The notes beneath the pieces were generated by a model. The model saw nothing but the letters and a program-made list of their open reading frames with translations, searched no databases and was not told the DNA's origin. Shown here piece by piece: positions 25,366-36,763 of a DNA stretch of 64,000 bases. Positions within the stretch are counted from its first letter, which is position 1. Each line of letters begins with the position of its first letter. The stretch covers positions 847,393 through 911,392 of the forward strand of contig WBMV01000093.1 of assembly GCA_013396655.1 (NCBI GenBank), written 5' to 3'. The stretch is from Campylorhamphus procurvoides (taxonomy: Eukaryota; Chordata; Aves; Passeriformes; Dendrocolaptidae). The position numbers and the translations under genes are program-made.

Positions 25366-28300
25366 TTGGGAGAGCTTGTGGGACTTCTCCCCTTTATTGA
25401 AAATGATGTCCAGTAACCTGGATACGGGTGATAAAAGGGACTGGGGTACCTTAGTAGTTGTGCTAATGGAGCACAGATTATGACTGCACCATTTCTGGGA
25501 TTCCTCATCCTTGCTCTGAGTCACCAGGCGAGCTCTGCTGTCCTAAGGAGAAGCAAACTGCTTTCCCTCACTGTTAATCTGGGGCAGGTCAGGTGTGCCA
25601 ATTTTCTTTTCAGTCAACACACACCAGTGAAGGCAGAATGGCCCAAGGTTTCCCACAGTCCATTGTTCACTCAGGAAGATGTCACAAGAAACGGGAAGGT
25701 CCTGCTGGGGAGAACAGCTGGCATACTGGTCTGGCTGTTAATGCACCACTGAAATGACAGGGCTGCTGGAGGTACAGCCCCTAGATAAGACAAGAGCAGC
25801 CATTCAAACCAGGAATTTGTAATATTTCTCCAGACCTCTTCTCTCTTCCCTGGGGTGGCTAAGGCATTTGTTCCACAGCTTGTCTGTAAATATTTGCCTT
25901 TCCTTGGGAAATAGGCCCAACCTAGGAGATGAGCTAGGGGCATGGGAGACCTTCTCATCTGGTCACGACAGGACTCCTGATGCCTTTGTAACATGGATGC
26001 ACACTCAACCCTGGGTGTTACCAAAGGAGCCGGGGCCCATTTGTCCTGCTAAGAAAGGACTGTGGAAGAAACAGGGTTTGAATAGTGCATTTTTGAATGA
26101 CACATAAACTGCGAAAAGACCACCATGAGACAGGGCCACTCATCTCCTGGATTGGACTCAGCTTGCTGGAGCTCACCCCTGTTGAGTCCCATCACCGTGT
26201 GTGACAGTATTAATCTGAAGCTGCAGAGACCTTGATCAGATGCACAGCTCCTGAACCACCAGGGAGCCAGGCTTGCAAGAAAGCTGTGATCTGAGATGCC
26301 ACTTGAGCAGCAACTCACAGAGGCTTTTCTTCCAGAGCTTGTAGAAAGATGCCACTTTCTTTTGTTTTACCTACAAAGACAATGGGGAAAGTGTTTGGCT
26401 TTTCAAAAGCTAACCTGGATGATGACAAGAGTTTGTGACATGGGAACTTGTTATTCAGAAAGACTAAAGAAAAACCTTTTCATCTTGAAAAATAAAGAGT
26501 ACTGCTGCTCTGTAGCAGGATGAGACTGGCCTGCCAGGCAGTAGCTGTGCTCCCCCTGAACAGATTGCAGCAAAGATGAATGCACTGGATTGGAAAAGCT
26601 GTTTCCTGAGATTTTTGTGGCCAAACAACAGATTTTGCTTCAAGAGTGGCAGTTTCATGTTCTGTCTCTGCGACCAATAGCACAGACAAGCCTTTCCTTT
26701 CTGCCCTGGGATGCTATTCCGGAAAACACAGGTGGATTAAACCAGGCATTTTACAGCCAGGTATGTTGCAGTAACCCAGTGCTGGCAGGGAGGTAGATGC
26801 AGGCACTGGTCACACATCACCAAGCGATTTGGGAGCCACTTCTCATGCAGAGACTCCTACCAGCAAACAGAGCTCCACAGAGGGGAGCACCAGGGACCAC
26901 AGCCACGTCCCATCAGAATTTTAACCCCCTGCAACCACTTGCTTTGTAAAATGAGAAAATGCTTCCTTTTCCTGTTGTGTTTACAGAGAATTTAAACCCT
27001 TCCCTGTGGGTCTGCCTCCTAAACATGTGCACGGCTCCTGTCACAGCAAGCTGCATTCGAGGACCTCCAGGCTACAGCATAACACAAACAGCAGTAAAGA
27101 CATTGTGCCTGGAGTATGAAAAAGGTTGAGTTGGAAAGGGAGAGAGAGGTTACAAAGGAGATGTGAAGTTGTTTTCTTGCCCTTCAGGGCCATGTCTACA
27201 TGACCCAATTTAATACCTATTACTACAAGTATTAGCACAGACAAGGCTTAGGTATCTCCATGGAGCCAAATTACATCCCTGAGCTGGCATTTCTTTTTCC
27301 ATTCGCCGTCTCTAATGCCTGAATCATGCACTCATTGAGGGGGATACATCCTTTTTCATAATCCCAGCCTCCTGAGGGTTTTAAAGCCCAAAGGCCTGCC
27401 AAAATAAACTGTCTGTGGCTGCCATACAGCAAAGTGTCAGGAAATGTTGACTCATCCCTTGCACCAGGGCCATGCTGATAACGCTGTGGGTGGTGGGGCT
27501 GGGAAGGGATGGAGGGGTCCAGGTGTGAATTTGAGCATATCACAGGGAAATGAGGGAGCCCCCAGCTGAGCCATTGATGGGTGTCCAGCTCCCAGGTGTC
27601 ACAGGACCCACACGATAGGGCAGGGGAGTTTTTAAATTCTGTCTGTCAGTTTTACTCCAAGTAATTTTATGGAAAGGGACCAAGCCACTTCCACAGTGGC
27701 TCTGCTGGGTCCCCTTGAATGTGCCTTCATCACACCAGTCCACTCAGATGGCCAAATGAGGTGAGGGAGGACAGTCTCCAGCCTTTCCCCAACTACCCTG
27801 CCTGCAGGTCCTGCTGCAGACATTTTGAGTACTTTCTCTGCACAGAGGGTGTCAGAGTAGAGAGTTCAGCACTCCTAAAACATGGGGCAAAGAGCTTAAA
27901 GTACTGACCAAGGGCTGCTTAAAAGCAATCAGCAGGAAGCTTTTGGCTCAGGGCCTGGACTGAATTTAGTCTGTCTGAGCCATGGCTGTGCCCACAGCTC
28001 ACTGCCCAGCAGCTCCCGTGGGAGCTCCCAGGAACAGCTCAGAATTAGCCCAGTCCTCTCTGCAGAGGGCAGGACTGCTGTGCCAGGAGCCTGGCAAAGT
28101 GTGCTCAGAGGTGGGAGGTACAAACTTGCTCAGGGGTGGAAGGTGCAGAGTGACTGCTTGCTGCTGCACAGGAACCAGTCTTCTGGAGCCCATAGGTCAC
28201 CTCCAGACTTCTAAAAAATGTTTTTAATGACTCATATCATGTCCTTCAGATGAGGCATTAAACCAGGCTCCCTGGAGGGTATTGAAGTGGAAGTTCAAGG

Positions 28301-31300
28301 CTGCACAACACTTTTTCAAAAGCAAAAAGGATGCAGCAGCACTGAAGCAGAGTCAGAGGCACCATCTCACTCTCTCCATCAAGCAAACTGAAGCAGCACA
28401 CTGTGCCAGAACTGCTGCTGACACCATGAGAGGCACAGCTCCCTGCTTGGTCCCTGAGCACAGGCAGCTCATGCAAAAGTACAGCATGGCATATTCATGA
28501 GACTTCCTCAGGAGTCATGGTCCTCATCTTATTCCCAGGTTGTTTTTTCTTCTGTAGCATAGGGCAGGCACAGGGACATTTGAGAAATGCAACAAGTCTC
28601 CCTCAGCTGAACACAGCTGTGTTTGGATAAAGGCTATCTGAATAAACCAGGAATTTCCACTGCAGGATACGCAATTTCATTTCTGAGGAGATATGCTGGC
28701 TCTGTGAGCACTGGGTATTATTCAAGCACTTAAAATAGATGCCCCCAAAGCACATGGAAGACTGTAGGTGCCATTCATCCAGCAGGCAGCATCAGTACTT
28801 GCCCCTCCTCCACTCCCCGGCAGCATGGAGCCAGAGCAAATAACAGCAATAATACAAGGCTGTAAACTCTGGAAGAAAGCAGACATCTGTTGCCCATCAG
28901 ATATTACACCTTGGTGACCATGCAGCTCAGTAAGTATGAAAGTGATTACTTATACTTTGACAGCATGGCTGCAGCACATAAATGGGGAGCTTTGTATCGC
29001 AGCCTGGAAAGAAAATGCTACGAACAGCAAGAGAAGTCACCATTTCAGCTGCGAGGATGTGTCCAGGTTGCTCCTATTGTTGCTGTGAGACAGTCCTGAC
29101 AGAATAGCTGCAGGCTGATGAAGAGCATATGGACCAGCTCAGGTAGCCTTGATTTCACCTGGGTGTCATTAATCAGCATCTGCTGCAGTGCTGGGGCAGC
29201 CCAACCTCCCAGGGGCAGCACACAAAGTTCTTGGGGGTGGTTGTATCTGCAGCATCAGATCTCCAGTGCCAAGACAAACATTATGTTGACATGTCCAACT
29301 ACCTACTAGACTTACGTTCAACAGCATAGACAACCCTTTCTTTCCCCTTGTTCACCTCTCCTAGTGCCCAGAGATGGCAAGCAAGGACTTTTTGATCGTA
29401 TCTAAGCAGAGTGAAATACCACCCCTTGAAGTCCCCGGTTCATTTTCTGCAGTGGCAGCAGAAGGGGCTCACGGAAAAGTGAGCAAAACCATGTGTGGTG
29501 AAGGCTCAAAGGATGGGAAACCTTTTAGAACTGACAGTTCATGGAGAGGAAGAATCTGAGTAAGTGAAAATTGTGGAAGCCAGAAGTTTTTCTGATTTTT
29601 GATATAAAAGCAATGAAGTTTGCATTGGAGCTGGGGTGAGTGATATAAACCCCAGTAATTCCTGGTATCAGATGATTCAATTTTTGTGTCTTCTTCTGAA
29701 GTAGATGGAGATTGCAAGTCTTCAGGGGGAAAACCTGGACTTGAAATCTGATCCAGCAACATCTCCATTTTTGCGCAAAGAACTCTGGTCTAGTTTAAAT
29801 AGAGGCCCCAAGGCTGAAAGTCTCATCCCACTGTTCAAACTCTCTAAAATAAGTCTTGAATAATGCACAAATAAGACAAGTTTCACATCTCATTTTTCTT
29901 CCCCCAGTCTCCCGTAAGGAGACGGATGTAAACCAACCCCTGTAATTGCAGCCAAGCCCTTGCTCTTTTGGAGAACAGAAACAGGGATTTAACCCCCACT
30001 CCATCTCCTGGAAAAGAGACCGTGGGACAGCACTTTCTGGCAGATGGCATCACACTCACAGCTGATTCTGCCTTTGCTGAAGCTGAGCCACAAGGACAGG
30101 GCTCGAAGGGAAGGTTCAGGGGACCCTTTTCTGGGTGTCAGATCCAGCAGATGCAATGCAGAGGACACAAGGAAGTACACACATGGAAATTGGGTGGCTG
30201 GTCCAGCCAAGTCTGAATTATGGGTTGCTGACATGAGCCCTGGATCATGCAGCACTGATGCTCAAGCACCTATCTTTAAGGAAATGGAAGAATTGTGGTT
30301 TTATCCACCCTATTTAATAGCAAAGTTTCTCAATCTGCAGGTTTTTTCTTCCCCTCATCATTCTACTTCAAGCTCTGCAGAGCTACACCTGTGTTTCTCA
30401 GGTCCTTCTCCAGCTAATTGTCCATAAACTTTCAAATTGTGACCTGCAACTCAAACCTTTTCACAGGCATTAGGGGAGTATTAAATGGGAAATTCTAAAA
30501 CTAAATTCTACTTTCTCACTGCAAGGGCTTTTTTTAAAAAATGGATGTCTGCTTTTAATTAGAAAGAAAAATAAAAAGTCCTAGAGTTTACTATAGTCTC
30601 CCTCCTTTCTACCCACCACAATGCAGGCTCTGGCCAAATCCTCAGTGGGATTAGAGCGACAGAACTCCACTGAACTGGTGCACTTACATTGATGGGCGCT
30701 GGCAGAGGATCTGGCCTGGCTGTTGCCTGGACAAGCTTGAATAATCTCTGCAGAAGATTCCCTGTCTCTCCCTTTCCAGGCAGCTCAGGTTCCTGTTGAG
30801 CATCTCACACCTCTCTGCCGGGAACCTGTGATTTATTTGGCAGCTGGGCTTTCCCTCCCGGGGAGCTTCCTAATAGATCCGTGAAAGAAAAGGTTACGTG
30901 GAGGCAGCTCCAAGGATGAAGTCATTGGCGTTGTTGTGAGTCCTGAGATTTTAGCCAAGCCTGATGGTTTCAATAAAGAGGCTCGTGAGCTGCTTGCCCA
31001 GGCAGGATGAGTGCTGTGCTGCAGTGCCAGGTGAGGCTGTGGAGGGAGGGGAGCAGCCCCTGCACAGCCTGGCAGGGGACAGCCAGCTGCCTGGAGTGAC
31101 AGGCACTTCCCTAAGCTCCTGCAATTGCGTGTCAGGCTTGATTACTCTGGGGATTTAAGGCACCAAAGCCATCTCTAACCCTTCCTGTGGGCAGGCAGCC
31201 CAGTCCCCCCCATGCCATGCCCAGGCCTGGCACATGGCACTGCCCATGCAGGGGTTGCCAGCAGCACTGTCCACCTGAACCAGGTGGGCAGCAGAGTTGT

Positions 31301-31458
31301 CCCTCCTCTCTCTGCATTTGCCTCACTGGCAGCACCCAGGCCTGAGCACTCCAGTTTTGAGTATGCTGCCTTTGGAAAAAAAAATCCCGAATAATAAGTA
31401 TCTGTCAGTCTTACTGATCACCTGTAACTATAGTTGTTCATAGAGATGGATCAGAGCT
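25366..31458. other. Unique noncoding sequence, no gene seen
   Basis: About 6 kb with no recognised transposon, RNA gene or exon. Short frames overlap on both strands. The part at about 27230-27380 and the part at about 30470-30600 are AT-rich or repeat-free. Nothing else can be supported. Confidence 0.55.
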
Positions 31459-31662
31459 GAGACTTAGCTTAGATGTTAGGAAGAGATTCCAATTGTGAGG
31501 GTGGGCAGTCCCTGGCACAGGGTGCCCAGAGAAGCTGTGGCTGCTCCATCCCTGGAAGTGCCCAAGGCCAGGTTGGATGGAGCTCGGAGCAACCTGGTGT
31601 AGGGGAAGGTGTCCCTGCCCATGGCAGGGCAGTTGGAACTAAATAATCTTGAAGGTCTCTAA
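31459..31662 (+). mobile_element. CR1 LINE 3' fragment
   Basis: Sense copy starting at TTAGCTTAGATGTTAGGAAG and running through GAGGGTGGGCAGTCCCTGGC, GTGCCCAGAGAAGCTGTGGC and CCCATGGCAGGGCAGTTGGA to GATCTTGAAGGTCTCTAACA. The final CCAACCCAAACCATTCTATG segment is missing, so the copy is truncated or degraded at the 3' end as well, which is less usual than 5' truncation. Confidence 0.94.
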
Positions 31663-34600
31663 CAGCACAGGAGAAGAGTCTTCCTAAAGCATAAATGCAT
31701 ATATAGGTAGCACCTTCTATATGAGATGTGTATGTGCAGATGCACAGCTGAGAACGCAGTGGGCATAAAGCAGTGCGTAACCCCCTGCCTGCTAATCCAT
31801 CTCTCTTGAGATGTGTTCCCAAATCCAAATTCTTGGAATGATTTCCAGAAGTTCCTATTGGGGATGAAGGGAAAAGAACTAATATAAAATGTGCCTCTGT
31901 CTCAGGAAAAGATGCATCCATTGCCAACACACATAGGCTTGAGGGTCTCACAGGCAATTTTCAGGCCATGTATTTTTTCATCTTGATTGAGCATTTGCTT
32001 CTAATTTTGGAGGTTCTGGGTTAATGCATTTTGTGATTATTTTTTTTATTTGTATATAATTACATGCTGTTAGAGTAATTTAGGCCAGATCCACATCCCA
32101 GTGAAATGAGTGTGAGTATTTCCAGGAACTTCAGTCAGAAAAGATTATTTGAGCCCTCACAGAACTGATTAAATAGCTAAAAATCCAATCTTGTAAATAT
32201 TTTTGTGAATCAAAGTGGTTGGCTGTGGCTCACAAGCATTTGGAAAACCACAGGGCATTAGGGAAATGTCTGCAATTCACAACAGCTTCATGCAAGTCAT
32301 CATAAATTAGCATTCACCCCAAATTTCATAGTCTGTTATTCATTGCTCCCTAATTTAAAACACTGTGGAAGCACAAGTGATGCTGTAGGACTTCAGTGAC
32401 CAGTCACAGATCCTGCAAAACTGAATTGTAAACACTGAGCACTTGCAGAGGACACATCACAAACTGCCCACTGAGAGCAGCTTTCCAGTCAAGGTGCCTG
32501 AAAAATGATTACAACTAAAAACCCCGAGTCAGAAATGGTTCCTGAGCAATTCACTGAGAGAAAAACTGCATATGAGTTTATTCCACCAGCAATACCCAAA
32601 CCCCTGAAGTCCCTAAAGTTGCTGCCCCATCTATAAAGCTCAGTGTCATCCCATGCCAGAGCTGTAAGAATGCCCTTCACCTTCCCATTTCTCTCACAAG
32701 GTTTTCAGAGAAGCAGCAAATGCCCCTGATCTTCCTCACTTTGGAGGGCAGGAATAATTTTAACACAGTGTGTATATGCAGGCATAAGTATCTGCATGAT
32801 CTAAGATTGGCTCTCAGCCAGCCAAAAAAATCAGTATTTACATGAGCCATGATTAAATTTCACCCTGAGACCTGCAGAACAAAGGAATCTTTCAAAGGAA
32901 AGACACCAAGACTGTGAAAAATGCCAGGTCAAATTTTTTCCAGCAGAGAAATCTAAATTTTGATCATATTCGGTATGACTGGTCCTTTCGATGACCCCAC
33001 AACATGGATTATAGGTTTGCATTGTTCTCTCCTCCGAGAAGGTTGCTGTGCCATCTCACCCGTGCTCCAGCACTCGTGGCTGTGAGGTCTGCACAATGCT
33101 CCAGCTTTTGACAACAGTCCTTAGAAGACACAGGAATATTATTTCTCCAGCTCCCTCATTCCTGAGAGCACTTCCTGAGCTCCAAGAGGCATTATAAGGA
33201 ATGGTTAATTAATAACAAACCTGGAGAACAGCGTCCTGTTATTTCTGTAAAGCTCACCCTCTCTGACACCTGGCTGTGAAACACAATAGCTGTGCTGTAA
33301 CACAAACAAGAAATATTTGCAATAATTACTTTGCCTGGAGTGTTTTTTCACCCATTACACTCAGAGACAGACCACAGCCATCAAATCCAATTTATTCTCC
33401 AGGGAAGCAAGTCAGTATTTGATATCCAAACAGAGGCTCCTAAAAACTCCTCAAAGCCTGAGCAGGGCCCTTCTTCCCTGCAAGGGCATGACACATCTTG
33501 GAGAGTGGAAGGGACCCCTCTTGGAGAGTGAAGGGGACTTTTCCTGAGGGAGATGACTATTTGAAACACTTTGTAAAATAGTGGAATTACAAACTGAAGG
33601 GAATGCTCTTTTCCCTGAATGTGCTATAGCAGCAAGCAAGGTTTGGGGAGCCTCTCAAAAGAGGAACCTTCCCAGGCATCACCTGAGCTTGCTTATTCCT
33701 GCTATTTAAGAGAGAGCATGTCTTCTGCAGGGTCCTCTCTTGGCAGCTCCAGGAGTTTCTGTGCCTCCCCTCCCAGCCCCTGTAGCTCTGAGCTCCTGCT
33801 GAAGGCTCTGCCCCACACCCAGCTGTGCTGCACGAGGCTCCAGGCACTGCTGGGGCTGCTCCATGGCACCTTCACCCTGACACTCAGCAGATAATCAGAG
33901 GGGAAAACAGAGAAATGAGAGACTGGAAGTGAAACCAGGTTAAACAAGTTTAGGGATGAGGTGGATTAATCCCTGCCCAGCCCAGCAGCTGTTCCTACTG
34001 GGCTTTATGGGGAAGCTGACTGAGCGGACTTGGCTTGGCTTATACAGGCAGTCAGGACCATTAATAAATGTATTAATAGGGATTTAGTCTTAATTTAATC
34101 AAAACAAGCTATTTCAAAGATGAATAAGGGCATGATTTCGTCCGCAAATTGAACTAATTGGTTTAAAACATCACACCCTCAGTTAAACAGGTGCAGCATC
34201 ATTTAGAAAATGCCACAATGTCCATGAGAAAGGGAAGTTCTTTTTTAAAAGACCTCTTAATAGAGCTGGAGGGAGTAGACAAGCTTTGGGGACAAAAACT
34301 CTTCTGTTGTGTCCCAAATCTGGAATGGAAGCAATTTTGATATTCTTCATGCTGGGCCCACACTGACAACACTAACAAGGGCTGCACAAAAATTAGGGGG
34401 GGTGATAAATATTTTACATGTCACATCCCTCTACAGTGTGGGTAGGGTTTTGTATGGACTGAAATGATTTTTTAAACAAATGAAATTATCAACACAATAC
34501 ATGACTTCCTTGATTTTTAAAATATTCTCCACTAATTTATGAGGGAAAAAACCTTTAAAACTTTCCTGGCATTTTTAGTAATTTTGAGTTTTTCCAGAAG

Positions 34601-35774
34601 GGATGAATCTGTTATTCAGAAAACTCAATGACTACATTTTCTTATTTTGCTACACCTGGGCTGGGACTCCAGCCTGCACCTCTCAGGTGAGTGCACCTCA
34701 TTTTGGCAAGTCCCTGCCCCATAGCAGTTAACAGCCTGGTACTGCCTGCAGTCATCAGAGGAGATCATCATCGTCTTACATCAGGGCCTGAACCTCCCTG
34801 TGACACCTTCATGCAGTTAAAATGCCTGTTCCTGATATTCACCCAGATAAAAGTGTATACTGTAAAGCAATGAGGGGGGCTAATCTCATTGCAAGCTCTT
34901 CAAAATGCAGTGTGAGAGCCATAAAGAAAAGAGAGACAATAGTTCTGTGGATGCTGATTTCCATGTGGTGAAAGGACACCATGAGAGGAGCACGTTCTAG
35001 ACAGGACATAGTCCAGCCACTCTCACGTCCTCCCTGCCAGGCTCTGCAAAGGACTCCATTTTCCCCACGACAACAACCCCAGAGGACTCTGTGGGATTTG
35101 TTGTGAGACAGGAAGGAGGAGATGGGCAGGAATTTGGAAAGGCAGAATGAGACCTGGGTAGCCAGAAATGGGGCAAAACAGCGGGGTTCAGTGTGGGAGG
35201 TCAAGACTAGAGGAGGCACTAAGTGAGGCAGTGAGAGGTTGTGAGAGTCTGCCCTAGATATATGGGAATCATGGAAAACTGGGAAACTCTAAGACTCAAT
35301 GAAAAAAATATGATGTGGTTATAAAGGTGGCTCAAGACCAACCAGAGGACAGCTGTTTGTCTGCAGAAATGAGTTGAGGAGCATAAAGGAGCTGCAGGAC
35401 TGGAGGTCCCTCAACACATCTCAGACAGCACATTAGCCAGCCCAGCCCAGGTGCCACATGCTCCATCCATGCTCATGAGGTAAGAAGCAGTTTTTATGTT
35501 CCATGAGATCAACCCCCTAAAACTCCTGTGAGGACTGGGAACAAGAGCTGGTGGGTGCCCACCAAATTAAGCCTTTTTATGCTGAAGTGCCTGTGATTCC
35601 CTAAGAATTCATGATCTAGTCCGATGATGCGTGATGATAAATTATCTCACCTCTCTGGCATCTACAGCTGTTTCTTAGTGATCTCAGGAGGATTACAGGT
35701 TCTTACTATGGGAAACAGGGGCATAGTTTGATCAACATCAACTCGTCACCATCACCAAGTCCAGCGCTCAGAGG
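31663..35774. other. Unique noncoding sequence, no gene seen
   Basis: No transposon or gene recognised. There is an imperfect 23-bp duplication near 33496 and a TTAATTAA core at 33205-33212. The segment at about 34030-34210 is AT-rich and repeat-free. A CAG|GTGAGT donor-like site occurs near 34684, without a convincing exon. Confidence 0.5.
33496..33541. repeat. Imperfect 23-bp tandem duplication
   Basis: TCTTGGAGAGTG followed by a GAAGGGACCCC-like segment occurs twice at a 23-bp offset (33496 and 33519) with a few differences in the second copy. It is local and of no evident function. Confidence 0.8.
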
Positions 35775-36382
35775 GTGGTGGTAAATAGCTCCATAAGAAG
35801 TCAGCAGGAAGCTGGGCTGCATCAGTAGGGCCATCAGCATCAGAGACAGAGAAGCCATTATCTCGCTCCACTCAGTGGTTGCCAAGCCACATCTGTAATG
35901 CTGTGCTCAGTTTTGGTGTCCCCTATGCAAAAGAGATGTGGACAGGCTGGAGAGGGTCCAGAAAAAAGCCACAAAGATGATCCAAGGAAGAGGGAGCTGC
36001 CATATGAGGAAAAGCAAGAGCTTTGAGAAAAAGAAGATGAGGGGACACCTTATCCCCATGTATCAGTATTTAAAGAGTGGCTACAAAGAAGATGAAGACT
36101 GTTTGTATAAGGAGTCATATGGAAAAGATGAGGGTAGAATGGGCAATGGCTACAACATACTCCTGGGGAGATTCCAGTTGGATATGTGAGAAAATATTTT
36201 CATGATGAGATCAGCCACTGAAATAAACTCCTTAGGGAAGTGGTGGATTCCCCAACATTGGATGCTTCTAAGATTTCGTTGGACAGGATGCAGTGCCATC
36301 TCATCTAGACTGTGCTTTTGCCAAGAAAGGTTGGATGACAAGAAACCTGAGGTCCCTTCCAACCTGGGATTCTATGAAAGCA
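35775..36382 (+). mobile_element. Older CR1 LINE fragment, about 600 bp
   Basis: A sense-strand copy of a divergent CR1 subfamily. It runs from a CTGGGCTGCATCAGTAGGGC block through GGACAGGCTGGAGAGGGTCC and AAGATGATCCAAGGAAGAGG to the 3' end GGTCCCTTCCAACCTGGGAT with TTCTATGAAAG. The 3' UTR reads CAACCTGGGATTC instead of CAACCCAAACC, which marks a subfamily different from the common one here. High divergence suggests an old insertion. Confidence 0.88.
35938..36189 (+). pseudogene. CR1 ORF2 C-terminal remnant, one open frame
   Basis: A frame of 83 codons that begins DRLERVQKKATKMIQG and continues with HMRKSKSFEKKKMRGHLIP and YQYLKSGYKED. This matches the recurring pattern of the CR1 ORF2 C-terminus (ERVQ...AT.MI.G, then LEK.R.RGDLI..YLK). 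It ends at a TGA inside the element. The catalytic domains are absent, so it is a relic with no expected activity. Confidence 0.75.
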
Positions 36383-36418
36383 AGGTTTAGCATCTCCCAA
36401 AGCAAATGAGCCCTCTAA

Positions 36419-36456
36419 GAAAAAAAAGAAAAGGAACAAACAAACAAACAAAAAAC
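36419..36456. repeat. A-rich tract with (CAAA)n
   Basis: A run of A with single G interruptions followed by AACAAACAAACAAACAAAAAA. It lies about 40 bp downstream of the plus-strand CR1 end but is separated from it by unique sequence. Confidence 0.9.
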
Positions 36457-36733
36457 CAATCAGAAGGACATATTAAAAAACTGCAGAACTGGGCTGAGGG
36501 AAAGCAGTTTGCAGGACTGCATTGATTTAAAATGGGGCAATGTGCCCCCTGGTCTAGCTCACAGTTCCAAGGGTGTATTAAAAGTCCTGCCTGTAGGGAC
36601 AAAAGTGGTGGCATCAGTTTCTTCTGTGAATGTGATGCTGGTGGAGTCTCCCCTGTGGGTTATGAACACAAGGTTTCTCCCCAGCATTTGCAGAAGAGTT
36701 ACATGTCAGGTTGAAAGTCTTTACACATCAAAC

Positions 36734-36763
36734 ATTTCTTATCATTTCTTATCATTTCTTATC
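36734..36763. repeat. Three tandem copies of ATTTCTTATC
   Basis: Three exact head-to-tail copies of a 10-bp unit, a minisatellite-like slippage product. No function is evident. Confidence 0.95.
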
